Below are positions 1 through 12,674 of a stretch of 64,000 nt of DNA, piece after piece. Position 1 is the first letter of the stretch; each line of letters opens with the position of its first letter. The notes beneath the pieces were generated by a model. It searched no databases. It was given only the letters and a program-made list of their open reading frames with translations, and was not told the origin of the DNA. Source of the DNA: Icerya purchasi (Eukaryota > Arthropoda > Insecta > Hemiptera > Monophlebidae); the NCBI GenBank assembly GCA_039619475.1, contig CM077116.1, positions 254,487,440-254,551,439 on the forward strand. Reading direction: 5' to 3'. The translations under genes and the position numbers were made by a program.

Positions 1-620
1 TAAGGCTGCTGCTATCTTGCTGATTGCGTAATTCACAGCATGTTCTGTGGACAGACCTTGTCTGAATCCAAATTGTCTTTTATCTAAAAACTTTGTTGAG
101 TTCAGATGGCAAGATATCCTACTTTTTTAATAGCTTTTCGTAAATTTTGCTTACAGTATTTAAAAGACATATTGGGCGATAGGAGCTTATGAGATTTGCA
201 TCTTTGTTTGATTTATAAAGTAGGATTACATTTGCTCCGTGCCAGGTTTTAGGGAAATAGTTTAAGGAGATGATTTTTTTTTATATAGGAGTGGAAGGAG
301 TTTTAGATAGATCTTTTGGATTAATTTTAGTGTCTTATTTGTAATATTGTCAGGTCCAGCAGCTTTGTTGTTTTTTAAATTTTTTATAATGCTATTTCAT
401 GCGGAAGTATCAAGAAGAGTCCGTTATTTATTGCTGTCTTTGTCAGTACTGTCTAACAGAAAAAGAAAGGACAGGGAGTAGTTTAGATTCTCTGTCACAT
501 TGGTGATTTTATCGCCATTATTTTTTGTGAAAAGTGAAATATTGTTTGGTTTGTTTGATTTCAGACACGTTAATTTGTAGCTTAAGCCATATGGTTTGAC
601 ATTTTCAGAGCAAATTTGGC
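1..620 (-). mobile_element. LINE reverse transcriptase fragment, cut by window edge
   Basis: Read on the minus strand, this encodes the N-terminal part of a non-LTR retrotransposon reverse transcriptase. Visible motifs in order are AAGPDNIT near 350, YRPICLLNT near 185-160, and RQFGFRQG near 78-55 followed by STEHAV. This order is typical of Jockey/CR1-type enzymes. A one-base frameshift lies near 121, between KIYEKLLKK and RISCHL. The catalytic YxDD block would lie left of the window. Upstream of about 620 the similarity fades. A dead copy; the exact clade is uncertain. Confidence 0.8.
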
Positions 621-1117
621 GGAGGGGGGAGTTATATAATTACATTATATCTTGTATGGTATGCAGTCGATTTGAGAAATACGTTGTTTCATAAAGAAAA
701 TCAAATAACGACCTCTTTAGAAATTTAAAAATGTTTTAAAAATACATAATTATTACAATTTAATTTAAATTTTATTTTATTTTTAGGTAAAAAATAAAAA
801 ATTATAAAATTCTAGCTAAAATGGTAGTTTAGAATTTGAATTGTAAGAAAGATAGCATTTTTACTAGACTTTATTTGTTTTTTATTTTTGTTAATAATCC
901 GATGTGAATTCTTTCTTTGTGAGCAAGTACAAAAAATATATATATTTACCTTGGATCTATTTTCATTCACATTATAAAATAAAAATTAAAAATAAATAAG
1001 AAAGGTAAAAGATCGAAGAGAACAGTATTAAATATTAGTTATAATTAAATCCATAGGTAACATTTATACAAATCTTTTATATAAATTAAGTTTCTCTGTT
1101 ATAACAAATTTTTTCAT

Positions 1118-1182
1118 AGTGGCTTTGGATCGGGGGGGGGGGGGTGTCCCCTATTTCTCCCCCCCCCGTGGATCCGCCACTG
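1118..1182. mobile_element. Very short palindromic MITE with hAT-like ends
   Basis: The left end reads TAGTGGCTTTGGATC followed by a G run. The right end, reverse complemented, reads CAGTGGCGGATCCACG followed by a G run. The core is little more than the two ends fused. The CAGTGGCG start resembles the ends of the 5-kb hAT at 20253. It lies upstream of the first recognised legumain-like exon. Confidence 0.45.
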
Positions 1183-2293
1183 TATATATATATATATATC
1201 GGTGGCAGTGAGCCTCCGTAATGTTTTTTATGCCTGGCGTGTTGCTCACCATGACCAAATTAAAAAATCTCTTAACAGAAACCGGCTTGTTTACTGAAAT
1301 AAAGTGGATAAACGAGAGAGAGAGAGAGACAATAATAAAAAGAATAATTTTACGTAAAATGGAAGGAGTATTACGGGAAAAACTGGGTATCGTAAAAAGA
1401 AAATTAATCTGCAAAGGAATGTAAAAAGCCTCGAGAGATAATATCTGTTTTAGTTACGACGTTGGCGTAACAAAAAAGGATGTCTGTTAATAATAGCGGG
1501 TGCAATTTAGAAGTTCATAAAATATCAGTTTCTCTAATTTGGCACTTTCGTCGGAGCAGCTGAAATCGTAAATTCATCGCGTATTTATGTTTTCCGGAAG
1601 AGGCGGCAGAAATAAGAGGAAGAATATCACTGGGTGAGTGGGAGTTTTCCGGTGGAACTGATTAAAAACTATAGCAAATTGGCGCAAGAAAGATATATCG
1701 CCGTGTTGACGTGCAGCTGGAGTTTGTTGGAATTTCTAATGTTTTTTTAATTTTAAATTTTAGATTATTCGAATTTTTTGTTTTTGTTCCTTGTTCTTAA
1801 ACTAACATTTATATGCAAACAAAAAATATCTCTCAAAGGAAGAATAGTGCACAGGATGTACCGGGAAATAAAGAACAAAGTGCAAAGTAGAAATGAAGAT
1901 TGGTTGGCTGAAGCTGCCGCCGAGCAAGAGTGAAATGGAAGAATATCAGTCGTATTCAATTTTTATTTCGATTTATTTACTTATTTTTTGTGTTTTCTGC
2001 GTTTTGGTGCTTACACTTAAAAGGACGAAATATTTTGAAAGAAAAATAATGTCATAAAAAGAAACCGAATTTAAAAGATATTCAAACAGTACGGCTGCGC
2101 GCGCATTTCTACCTCAGCGGGTGGTGCGCATTGTAGTCGAAATGCAAACGAATGTCACTCAGAACCGCTATAAACAATTAGGTTAAACAACATTTTCGTA
2201 ACTTCCGTAATCGGTCATGATTGTTCCAGATTTCTCACGATGTTTTTAACTGAAAACGAAATAGATTAACGAAACTTTCTTTTTTATTTTCAG
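1183..2293. other. Probable intron of the legumain-like gene
   Basis: No exon matching the legumain N-terminus was found here, although the first recognised exon begins in mid-protein. The stretch is AT-rich with short open frames only. It probably belongs to an intron extending left of the window. Confidence 0.5.
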
Positions 2294-2379
2294 GACGTAA
2301 ACGGAAAAATATTTTCGGCCGTACTAAATGGAAACAAAGCCGCGGTAAAGGGTATCGGTTCCGAAAGAGTAATTGAAAG
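2294..2379 (+). CDS. Legumain-like pseudopeptidase, exon A (first in window)
   Basis: Legumain is a lysosomal/endosomal asparaginyl endopeptidase (family C13). This 86-nt exon follows a good acceptor (TTTTTATTTTCAG) and ends at a GT donor (AG|GTACTC), leaving two bases of a Ser codon that the next exon completes. It encodes DVNGKIFSAVLNG followed by AVKGIGSERVIE. This matches the legumain stretch DVTPxNFxAVLxGxxxAVKGIGSGKVLKSG, just before the catalytic His block. The fit to legumain rather than the related GPI8/PIG-K is clear here. Roughly 90-100 N-terminal residues, with signal peptide, must be encoded left of the window. The donor is weaker than the others in this gene. Confidence 0.85.
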
Positions 2380-3997
2380 GTACTCTTAAACGATATATAC
2401 AGAAAAAATATGTAAATGTGTATTTTAAAAAAAAAGCTAATTGGAATTCGCGCTGCAAGAAGTGTATAGTCGAACTATTCCGTTCGTTCGATGCTGTTAT
2501 AGAGGTGAGATGGTCGCGCTTGTCAGAATACACTGACGAACGGATTCGACCGTCTATAGAGGAAACATGAAGAAAAAGGAGGTGCGCCTTCAAAGATATC
2601 GTTTTGGAACCCCCAAATATCTTTAGTGGAAAGAAAACTTTGAAATGGTGTTCGTCACGTCACATTAGTCACAAACTCAAGCCAAGACTTTTAAAATCTG
2701 CGCAGTAAGGCCGCAACCTCGGGGTTTTAAATATTCGAGCCGGGATGTCTGAATCGAACGGAATTTGTCCTTCACTTTTCTCGGCTGCGTGGGCCTGAGA
2801 AAATGATTTTAACAGTTGAAGAAAGTTTCAGGAGTAAGGCTATAATATTATTTGCTGTAGCGGCTGTTTACGTACTCGCTTCTGGGCAGACCAGCGTGCA
2901 GTATGATGGACGACTGTAAGAAGAAATCGAAGTTGTTTGATTCAGTCGTAGGATGATTTACCGAAAGCAATTAACAAAAGTTTGGAATTCAGAGGTTGAA
3001 GATGCGACACGACTATGAAATCTTAGGCAACAACCGAAACGTCGCCGAGGAAAACTTTTTATTGCACTTTTTTATTTCTTTTAACGAGGCTGTGCTTTTC
3101 TGTATCGATAGTAAAAATCCCCTACGTACTTTTTTCGTGACATTACGACGACCCGATAAAAATTCGACGACTGTCTATGTCGTCGTGTAAAAATTTGTTT
3201 TGAAATTTGCAGAATAAAGAAATTCTGCGCGTACACATTGTGAATGATGGAACAAAGAAGAAAAAAATTGGACTATTTTTTAAAAATTAATTTTATTACC
3301 GGCTAAATGTATTTTACATTAGCTTTGTTCGTGAAACAGCGGCGCATGTATACATTTAACTTATTTCATAAAAATGAAATAATTACATTTTCGGTTACTT
3401 AATCTCGGACATTAGGATTAACGAAGAGAACTGATGATAAACATTGAAATTTAAAAATTAAAATTAAAAATAAAAGCTTAAAAATTAAAGCTTAAAAACT
3501 AGAAATGAAAGCTTAAAAACTAGAAATGAAAGCTTAAAATATTAGAAATGAAAGTTTAAAAACTAGAAATGAAAGTTTAAAATACTAGAAATGAAAGCTT
3601 AAAAACTAGAAATGAAAGCTTAAAATACTAGAAATGAAAGTTTAAAAACTAGAAATGAAAGTTTAAAATACTAGAAATGAAAGCTTAAAAACTAGAAATG
3701 AAAGCTTAAAAACTAAAAAGCTTACACACATAGCTACGATTGTTTTTCCGAAAAGGGGAGAATATGGTGGCTTTTCTTTTTTCTTCTCACAGACTAAACA
3801 GATTTTCGATGCGGATTATGCCGCTGATTAGCAATTATTATAATGAAGTATAGCGTAATTAAAATGTCAAATGTGTCCTGCGATATGTAATATCGAAGGA
3901 AGAAAAGATAAGGAAAAAAAAGAGATTGTAAACAAACGGATTATTTATCGTGACGCCAATATTAAATGTATCTAATTGGAAATTGTTCATGTTGTAG
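2380..3997 (+). other. Intron between exons A and B
   Basis: 1618 bases from a GTACTC donor to a GTTGTAG acceptor. It contains the 22-bp minisatellite at 3470-3722. No other coding signal is seen. Confidence 0.75.
3470..3722. repeat. 22-bp minisatellite, about 11 copies
   Basis: Head-to-tail copies of a unit close to CTAGAAATGAAAGCTTAAAA, with two alternating subtypes (AAAGCTT or AAAGTTT). It lies in the intron between exons A and B. Confidence 0.9.
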
Positions 3998-4139
3998 TGG
4001 TCCCAGAGATGTAATATTCATCAACATTGTTGGCGTGGGTACTCCTAATGAATTAGCATTCGCGACGGGCCCACCGACACCGGCTTCTGTGTTCGTAAAC
4101 GATTTAGTTCAATTACGGAAATCCAGGAAGGCTAGAAAA
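3998..4139 (+). CDS. Legumain-like pseudopeptidase, exon B (catalytic His position)
   Basis: This 142-nt exon lies between an acceptor (GTTGTAG) and the donor GTAAGC. Its first base completes Ser, giving SGPRD, aligned with SGPxDH of legumains. The following VIFINIVGVGTP aligns without gaps to HVFVYFTDHGAP, so the Asp-His pair is replaced by Gly-Val; the Val codon (GTG) is at 4035-4037. LAF just after is conserved, and the exon ends in a basic KSRKARK run. Loss of the His predicts no peptidase activity. Phase 0 at the 3' end matches the next exon. Confidence 0.85.
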
Positions 4140-5258
4140 GTAAGCATTCATAGCTCTGTCGAGTACTCGATACGTATCAGTGGCCTAATCGTTACCTTCG
4201 AAGGGTTTTTAAATATATTCCTATAAGCTTTTTTTTTTTTTTTCTTTTTTTCGAAACTAATTTTAAAATGTAAAATCCGGAAATAACTATTAAGAATGTA
4301 TTAATTAAAAAACGATTAATTAGCGACACTTGGAATTAAAGAAGACACATTGTTTGCTGTCTCAGGATATCATTTTTATTTTAAGCGGATGATAGTGGTT
4401 ATCGTTTCACTCTGACACATATTTGTCTTACGGTTAATGTGAGAAGTTTTCGATATTTTTGTTTAACAGTATTTTCATGCGTAATTTAAAAAGGTGCCAC
4501 CGAACAACCTCTCCCGTCTTCTTCATTCAGCGTCTTTTTTTTCCCCTTGTTTTGTTCATTTCTCCTTAGTTTTCCATTTCACTTTACCTTTCCTGAATTT
4601 TTCGAACACTTCCATCAAACGTTCAATGCTGACAAACTTTAATAATTGAAAATGTAATATTTCATCGCTTCCGCCACGCACATTTTAATTTCTTTTCCAA
4701 TATTTGCTGCCTTCATCTTCACTATCTTTTTTGTTTACTTCAATAAGGTATAACTGAAATGGAATTGTTTGTATATAAAACATTTTTAAAATTTTCCTAA
4801 AGTTCGGTCGAACTCACTAGCCATTTTTTATCGCTTAACCGGGAGGTAATTAGATCGACGAGCGCGATAAAATTCCAAAGTGCGTCGCTCGTCTGCTTAC
4901 TGCTCCGATTCGAAGAAACACTTAACCCAATAAGTGAACCTGCAATGAAACTGCAACTTTCCAGGGTACACTTATAGTAGAGTAGCATAGGTAGTACGTT
5001 ATTACAAAAGTTAAAAAATAGTACAGTTCCCGCGCAATTAATCGAAATTAACATGGCAACAGAGATGGGGATAGTCATATTAATTGTTTCAACTCGAAGC
5101 AGTAAGGTGGATGTTAGCTAATAGTGCATTCTTAGTTGCAGAGGTGTGGCATTCTTTGATAATTGCATCCTAGATTCGTTTTTGTCCTCTATACAAGTAA
5201 AGTAAGTGCAATATTTATTAGACTGAGCGTTTTATGTTGTGTATTTTTTTATTTTCAG
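4140..5258 (+). other. Intron between exons B and C
   Basis: 1119 bases from a GTAAGC donor to a TTTTCAG acceptor. AT-rich; I see no mobile element or gene in it. Confidence 0.75.
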
Positions 5259-5325
5259 ATTTTTATTTTTGTGGATACTTCGCACGCTTCAACCTTAGTT
5301 GATCAACTGCCACGAAAAAACAAAA
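5259..5325 (+). CDS. Legumain-like pseudopeptidase, exon C (catalytic Cys position)
   Basis: This 67-nt exon begins after TTTTTATTTTCAG and ends at AAAA|GTAAGT. It encodes IFIFVDTSHASTLVDQLPR, aligned without gaps to legumain MVFYIEACESGSM...LP. The nucleophile Cys is replaced by Ser (TCG, 5280-5282). VDT..AS also recalls GPI8/PIG-K, but the flanking exons are legumain-like. One leftover base (A) joins TT of the next exon to make Ile, so phases agree. Confidence 0.85.
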
Positions 5326-5925
5326 GTAAGTTATCCTGATTTATCTTATAGTACGTGATTACATATGATATTTTTTCTTTTCAAAACATTTGCTGCGTTG
5401 GTTTATTAAAGTTTTTTGAATGCGGCGCGGGAGTTGTTGCAATCACGCCGAAAATAGAAATTGCAAATTTTATGATTCATTTTATGTCTTCGGACATGCG
5501 TGTAAGCATATAATGTAGGCTGTATGTGTAGGATTTTGCGATTTTGTGACATTATTTATTTACGAGTTCGTGTGCCATTCGATAGGCATAATGCGGAATG
5601 GCGGCAATTAGGTTTTGAAGAAATTCAGTTCCGGGGGTTTAAAGAAAAATAATTCAGTTAATTTGGTTAAAACCAATCGTGAAATATTGAGCAGCTATCC
5701 GCCTTTACATAGAGAATGTGCATCGATTGCAAGGAAAAAGATGGGTTTTGTTTTGTTTTTGTTTTTTTTTCCTCGAAGAAAAAAAGATACTTTTTAGAAA
5801 ATATGTGTTTAGAGAGACCTAAGTGTATGATATATTCCTGGCACACACACACGCACACACGCCGGGACAATCGGGAAGAGGAGGATAGGGAAAAACGAAA
5901 ACGTATAGAGGAGAGAAGAGGGTGA

Positions 5926-6260
5926 TTTTTTTTTTAAATGGGTTCGTCAACATGGACATCGGTCCAAGAGCAGTGGAACAGAGGAGAAAGAAAGACTCAG
6001 ATCCTTACACGATCAGAGATAGCCGACAGAAAGGAATCAAGAGCTAGAATAACCGAAGGAGAAGGAAGGGAGAGAATGAATGAAGCACAGTATGGAGCGG
6101 GAATAGCGGTTTGTAAGAGGAAGGAATAAAAAGAAGCTTGTTCAGTTGAAAGCGACGAACAACTGAACATTATATGATCGGGATCACAAATAGGTTGATT
6201 GCTGGGAGGGTGCAATGGACAATAAGGTGAAGGCACCAGAGAATAAAAAGTCGGTTCAAA
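5926..6260 (-). mobile_element. I-like LINE 3' end, 5'-truncated copy 1
   Basis: The minus strand encodes the post-RNase-H tail of an I/R1-group LINE: SPYCPLHPP, then CDPDHIMFSCSSLS, then ILSLPSPSVI. The same tail is read at 49343-49741. On the plus strand the copy starts with a T run and GGGTTCGTCAAC, which is the LINE 3' end and poly-A tail in reverse. Antisense to the legumain-like gene. Confidence 0.75.
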
Positions 6261-7131
6261 ATTCTCGATGGACTCTTCGTTGATGATCTAGACCGTTCCA
6301 AACTAGCTGGAAGACCTTGCATCGTATAAGACGTTGCAGCGGTTAAAACACATAAAAAAATTTTAAAAATTGTTCAAAAATGTTTTTTTTTTTTCGAAAA
6401 AAAAAAAAGTGCACTAAAACTGATGAAATAAGTAATATTTTGATAGTGAAAGTTCTGAATAAAACCACTCAGTTACGAAGTTTACACGGGTGAAGGTCGT
6501 AGTGAAGATAATATGTCTAGAATACAGGGTAAAATATATCATTCAAATAGAGCGTTATGCATTTATAATAATTATATTAATTAAATAAGCTAAGAGAAGT
6601 AATTCCATTATGTCTTCCAACAAGCTTTTACATTTATTAACTTAATACACAAATGTATGACGACGCGTTATCTGCATGATATATTTTACGGTATATTTTA
6701 GGCGTATTATCCGTGCAAACTAACCAGATTCAGAGTTGTCACTATCAAAATATTACTTAATTTTATTTATTTTTCTCACTTCCGTTAAAAAAGAAGTGCT
6801 CGTTTGTGAGGCTTTCTGTTTACTTACATCGTTTCACATTATTAAGCACCTTCGCTGTGTGCTTTTACGATGTACGCTTTATAAAAAAGTACTCGACATT
6901 TTGCCGCTTTAAAGTTCAACGTCATTCTGATGAAATTTTCGCTTAACTAATTTTACTGATAAACTATCGAAAATGGAATAACCGAAACTGGTTAAAAGAA
7001 AACATGTACATTGTTGAAATCAAGCAAACATCGTATTCGTTCCGAATATAGACACGTGTACATAAACAATATTTATTTTTAAAATATACAGATTTTTTTT
7101 TGTAATAATTGGCTGACTTCTTCGAAATACG

Positions 7132-7395
7132 ATTTTTTTTTTTATAAACCTTTTGATCTCGTCCACTAAAGAGACCTTTACCGAGAAACAAATAGAAAGG
7201 AAAGAAGTCGGTTATATTTTAATCCGATCAGAAATCATTGATAAAAAAGAACAAACAGTAAGAATAACTAGCGAGGAAGGAAAAGACAGGGTGATATAAG
7301 AAGCACAAGAAGGAGTAGGAAGCCCAAGCCACTACATAGAAGAACACCTGCATTATCAGGATGGAGAGGACAATGTGGTGAGGAAATTAGGGGAA
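7132..7395 (-). mobile_element. I-like LINE 3' end, decayed copy 2
   Basis: A T run at 7132-7143 and CTCGTCCACTAAAGAGAC mark the reversed 3' end. The purine-rich sequence after it, including GGATGGAGAGGACAATGTGG, parallels copy 1 and the 49-kb copy. Reading frames are broken. Confidence 0.55.
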
Positions 7396-7789
7396 ATCCG
7401 GAGAAAGGTAGCAGAGAATGGCCAAAACACAATGAACAACGGAAACAACGAAAAGAGGGATTCGAAAGAAACCATAAAGGGGATGAAAAAGTAGGCTGAT
7501 ACGCTTTTTTCCTTTTTGTTTCACTACAAAAGTCTTTGCAGTTTTTTGCGACGGTAGCGCTACGGTGTTATAAAACACTGATTGACCACCATCTTTTAGA
7601 TGAAGGAAACCTTTTCCGCTACCAGTACTTTGTGAAATATTATATGCATTATCTTTTTTAGAATTTTTCTAAAAAAAAAAAAAAAAAAAAAAAAGAAAAA
7701 AAGAAAAAAAGAATGTAGCCGATAATGCGTTTCCGCTTGGAAGCAGCTACAGAGTTGCTTATTTTTTTTTGTTTACTTTTTTTTGCTTT

Positions 7790-7960
7790 TTTGCGTATGT
7801 CGGCTAAGGAAGTTTACCCGATCCAAAGGTATGACCGCGTTAATGATTATATAGGAAAACTATTAGAAATGGAACATATATGAATGAAGCTAACAACTGA
7901 GGAAGAAGGAAAAGAAAGGATGCTGTTAGCGCTGTAAGGCAGAAGGAGGCCAAGACACAA
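7790..7960 (-). mobile_element. I-like LINE 3' end, decayed copy 3
   Basis: A T-rich start, GTCGGCTAAGGAAG, then GAGGAAGAAGGAAAAG and AGGCAGAAGGAGGCC, follow the same order as the other copies of this family. Heavily decayed. Confidence 0.4.
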
Positions 7961-8347
7961 AAGACCGGAATCTACATCAAACTGTAGTTTCCGGTTCATT
8001 ATGTGTACTCCCCTTATGATGGTTGCAAGAGTTTTTAGGAGTGTGTTTTAAAACAGGTACATAGTTCGTTCCACTTGATGGAGTCAGAAAGTGCGTAGAA
8101 ATTTCTGAACAACCATGTCCAGCAGCTATTTCTGTTAGTTTCGCGCTGAGTGAAGCGAAATTTCCTTACCTAGCTTTCGGTAGCTATGATTGAAGCTTTT
8201 ACTTGCCGGATTATTTCTGTGCCGCAACTGCGCCCTAAGAAAGAAATATTAAGACAGTCGCGAGCGAAATTTTATGGTTGCAAAGTTTCGTTCGAACTTA
8301 CCGGTTGCTAAGGAGCCTTTTAATTTTCTACTGTCGTTATGTTGCAG

Positions 8348-8466
8348 TTTTGGCGATCGCAGCGGGAAATGCCGGTGAAATCGTTCGAGCCGTTTACTGC
8401 GACACGGACAAAAGGATTTGTTACGGCGGAAACTTCGGCGCTGCCTGGGCTAAGCGTATGCAGCGA
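8348..8466 (+). CDS. Legumain-like pseudopeptidase, exon D
   Basis: This 119-nt exon lies between acceptor GTTGCAG and donor GTAAGT. It continues with LAIAAGNAGE, matching legumain YATTAANPxE, then CDTDKRICYGGNF and a Trp, matching the CxxDxKRxxYxGDxxSxxW block near the substrate pocket. It ends in phase 0 after QR. The Cys-Asp-Lys-Arg-Tyr-Gly-Trp framework is retained although both catalytic residues are lost, which argues for a folded protein under constraint rather than random decay. Confidence 0.85.
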
Positions 8467-9239
8467 GTAAGTATTTATCACGATGATATTTCTGACATTT
8501 TGTTTTCCAATTATCAACGGAGAATTCTGTCGGGCTAGTCCACGTTAGGGTTACCTGAAGATTTCGTGCTATTTTGGCGCAGGGTCCATCCGGTAAATTT
8601 TCCAACAGTCTGATCGGTAGATTAACCTTTTAAATATTTCCAACTACAACTTCAACTACGAATACGGTATGGAAATACGGAAAATGGAAAGAATGAGAAC
8701 GTAGAAGACTGAAAACCATTTTCACTTCCGGTATCTCTGTGCTTTTTATTAATTTTTAATTAGTGCGTCGTTCGTTTATGCGCATTTCAAGTCTCCACTT
8801 TTACATTTCGGTTGTGCTAGGGCTTTAGAAAAAGCTCGCTTTGGCAATTTACACCAGCCGCACATCGACCAGATATTTTTCATTTTATTATGAGTGTAAA
8901 TTCATTATTTAAATAAATGCTAAATGAATTAAAACACACGTTTTTATGTTTCCCGTTTATTAACGTGTTAAGAAATTACTTTGTCGTATTGTTTTATTTT
9001 TAATTTTATTTGGAGGGGGGCTAGAATAAATGTTGCGAATCCAACAGGGTCACTAGTACCGAGATAATTTATATCGCTTATTTAATGGAAACAAATAAAA
9101 ATACCGTTTAAAAATAATCCGCGCGATAAAAATAATCGTGAAATAGACATATTGCTAACAAAAAGAAAAATGCAGCAGAATACCGAAACAGCTTAATTCT
9201 TTTAAAATTTGAAAAACAACCGATAATTATAAAAAAATC

Positions 9240-9945
9240 AAAGATGTATAATTTGATACCACCTTCATATGTGCGTCCCAATCGTAACCGGTTGAATAAC
9301 TGCAGTTTTTAACTTGTCTTTAAATCCTGATAGTACACACATACCCATGCACCCCTAACACAAAATCATCAACGCATACATACATAAGTGAATGAATAAA
9401 AATAAAAATAAAAATAAAACAAAATATGTAAAAAATAAAATTAAAAAAAAAAAAATATTAAAAACAAATTTTTTTTAGTAATATTTTTGTACTTTGTTTT
9501 GTAAATCAGATTTTTGTAAACATTTATTTTCATACTTGTATGTTTTTATTTAAACTCTTTTTTTTTTCTTTTTTTTTTTTTTTTTTGTTGTATGTTTTTG
9601 CCAGATTCTGTTTTGTTTAGATTTATGTCTATTTAACGTTATATGTATCGTCCACATATCTATGCCAAATGTTGTTTTATTCTGTTAATCTTGTTTTTTC
9701 ATGTATTTATACTACCTTTGGTTTTTCTTTGTTTCAATTAGTTTTTATCCGATTTTTTTTGCTTATATATTTATGTTTCATTTGGTTTCATTTTATCTAT
9801 GCCGCGTATTTTGTTCTATATTTTCCCGATATTTTAAATTTATTATAATTCTGAATATTTACTTCCGTTATTCGCGCTGCGTAGCACGTTTGTGGGTTTT
9901 GTAACAATAATAATAGTAAAGAATTTATTTGATTTGATTTGATTG
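9240..9945 (+). mobile_element. Probable LINE 3' untranslated region
   Basis: A very T-rich stretch ends with TAATAGTAAAGAATTT and ATTTGATTTGATTTGATT. A short tandem GATTT tail of this kind is common at the 3' ends of Jockey/CR1-group LINEs in insects. No protein is readable. It resembles the T-rich trailer after the LINE at 17.2-17.8 kb. Confidence 0.5.
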
Positions 9946-9967
9946 TTATTATTATTCTACAATTAGG

Positions 9968-9969
<2 letters not shown>

Positions 9970-9999
<30 letters not shown>
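9970..9999. repeat. Poly-A run
   Basis: About 25 consecutive A residues after GTTTGTT. It may be an old retroposon tail. Confidence 0.7.
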
Positions 10000-10489
10000 C
10001 AGTCTAAAAAGTGTTAGTAGATAATAAGTACTGAACATGGATAACGACAGAAATAGTTATTGAGTTCATAGGATAGAAAAACCAAAAAAAGACCACTATA
10101 TATTCATGAATAAAATCTATAAAGATTTTCACCGCGAGGAGAAAAACATGTTTTGAAGCTAGTCGATACTACATCTATGATATATACGTATTATCGCATT
10201 TATTACAGATAAAATTCTTTACCTTTTTAAAATGATGCGCTGGTCCCAGTAAATACGTTTTTTATGCTTGGGATAAATACGATATTCACATAATTTTTGT
10301 GGACTCGCTTTTGATACCAAACGTACTCTTTCAGATTATTCCATTTTCTGTATTTGTTAGTGATTAATTATTCGCCGAAAATTATTAAAATTATGTTGAA
10401 CTTCGAAGTGCCGAAATGTTAAGCACATTTTTATAAAGTGGGCATCATAAAATTGCACGCTCACCGAAACGAAAGTTTAACAGTGAACA

Positions 10490-10568
10490 TAATTATAATA
10501 GTAATAGTTATAATAGTAATAATTATAATAGTAATAGTTATAATAGTAATAATTATAATAGTAATAGT

Positions 10569-10611
<43 letters not shown>

Positions 10612-10635
10612 GTAATAATAATAATAATAATAACA
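10490..10635. repeat. AAT/AGT compound microsatellite
   Basis: Repeats of ATAATAGTAATAGTTATA pass into a plain AAT run. The long Ile/Val or Leu open frames across it are artefacts of the repeat. Confidence 0.9.
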
Positions 10636-12674
10636 AAGTGGTTTTGGTTAGATTGCCCGTTTTGAACACCATTTCATGTAATAGGAACAAAAGAAAGGTC
10701 GAATTATCGAATAGGTTGTCGTTCTGGGTATCATTAATTACCGCAGCGTAGTTAGTTAGGCGACAGTATTGCAATCGAAAATTATCGTCGCTTGCAAGTG
10801 TGCCTACAGTTGACGACAAGATCAAATAAATAATATAATAGAACGTCATTAGTTGTTGTTTGCTCAAAGCAGGTCCGATTTAAATAGGTCACCACAAAAA
10901 TGGATAGGAATGAAAGAATGTAAAAGAAGGAAGCGCGAATGAAAGGATTAAGTTTAAAATATAAAATTGTTTTAGGGAAGAACATAGGGAGGAACTGCTC
11001 AAATAAGATACGTTCAGCGTTGTATATAAAGTTCACCGAGAATTGGGGAGGACAGAATGAAGATGAGAAACGAAAGAACTCTGAGGAAAGCAAACTGAGT
11101 GAAAAACAAAGACGGCAGAGAGTCATGATAATACTGATGCGCTTTTTTTTTTTTTTTTTTATTTTCAACTATATTTTTAATTTTATTAATGGAGCTTGGA
11201 TAATCAGAAGGAGTCATTAGTTGCACCATACTTCGAAATGAACAGTTGGGGAAAGAAAAGCCAGATATTACTGCTGAAAAAACGTTGAGGAATCTGCCGG
11301 AAGTGGCGGGTATTCAAGGCAGAGTTGTACGTCTAGAAATCCGCAGTGGTAGATCGAATTGAATAGAGTGAGGAGGTAAAATGTGAAGAAATTTCGAGAT
11401 AATAACGATTTTCGGCAGGAAATTGAAGAGAACGGCGCCGCGCAGCTTGGTAGTAGATTTAACGTTAAAACTGAAGGAGAAAACTTTTTAAGTGTTGCTC
11501 AGAATAACTTAAGAAAGAGCAGAAAAAAGCAAACTTAGTTGTACCGAGTAGAGTCATAAATGAAACTAGTAAAGTGAGTAAGCAAAAGATAGAAGCTAGT
11601 TCAAAACGGAAATCTACTAATTTGACGGGGCTCAGATTTAAGAAAGAGTCGGAGAAAAAATTAATTTTATACGTGAGACGTGTGTCCTCGGAAGATGATA
11701 AATATCACTTGTCTAGTAGTTTTGGTTAGAATTTTAACGCCATACAGTCGTGTACTTAAAAATTCTAACCGAAATTCTAGCCAACGAAGATTAATAAATT
11801 AGGTTTGTTTTTAGGTTTTTCGAAAAAAGCTGTTAGTTAATAATGAAAGAGCGTCTTCTTATCGTTCAATTCATTGTTCGGATTGTAAATTAATCGTAAC
11901 ATTCTACCGAGCTAATTCACTCTGTTCAATCTTTATCGTGATGTAATAAATTATAGTTACGATTTTACACTTGCCAGAACTACGTTTTTTAACCTGTATT
12001 TCGGTTTATGAAGCATTTTTGATGGTTTGGTTGAGAGAATACGGAAGCGATGTTCGAGCCGAATACCGATATATTCTTCTTTATAGTCGTTTGCGCAATA
12101 ACTGCTCATCTTAAGAGATATTTAAGAGATAGGCTTGACATGAACAACACTGCATTTTTTCCGGTTTTTAATTAACGTTTCGGCGTGTCCACCTTGTCAA
12201 TGTTTACGGCATAATAAATCTTTAATTCTGTTTAGAATCAATTACCGCTTTGAAGCTTATTCATCAGATAGTTTTTCCTTACTCAAATCCTCGATTTAGT
12301 GTACCACGTTGCTCTTCGCACAATTGCGAGTGCAGATAGATCCCCCTCGTCAGCTAATTCATGCGCTCTATTAGGATGTTTCCCGCATTAAAATATTTCA
12401 GCAAATTTTATACCAACCGAGAAACCTTTCTACATCTCTTCTATATTTCTCACATATTTCCGAAGGCCCAGCACTTTTAATACATCGATCCTCTTGGATG
12501 ACTAGTGATACAGCGTCATTATTATCCTAATTCCTCAACGAGAATTGCATCCGTTCTTCAATTTTTCAAATCTACTAAATTCATTAATTATCTCCGAATA
12601 CTAACTCGGAATCCGCGTGCTGTAATGGTCTTTGAAAAGCAGTACGTCGATGGGATTATCATCAACTGTATTTT

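Larger units (their letters stand above)
5326..8347 (+). other. Intron between exons C and D
   Basis: 3022 bases. It holds a CA microsatellite near 5843, a poly-A/T stretch at 6380-6410 and a poly-A run at 7671-7710. It also holds three minus-strand pieces of the I-like LINE family (5926, 7132 and 7790). The rest is unremarkable AT-rich DNA. Confidence 0.7.

Noticed and set aside
5259..5325. GPI8/PIG-K (GPI transamidase) instead of legumain
   Set aside because: VDT..AS in this exon alone resembles PIG-K, but exons A, B, D and E carry legumain-specific blocks.
10438..10665. Open frames rich in Ile/Val (plus) and Leu (minus)
   Set aside because: They are translations of the AAT/AGT microsatellite.
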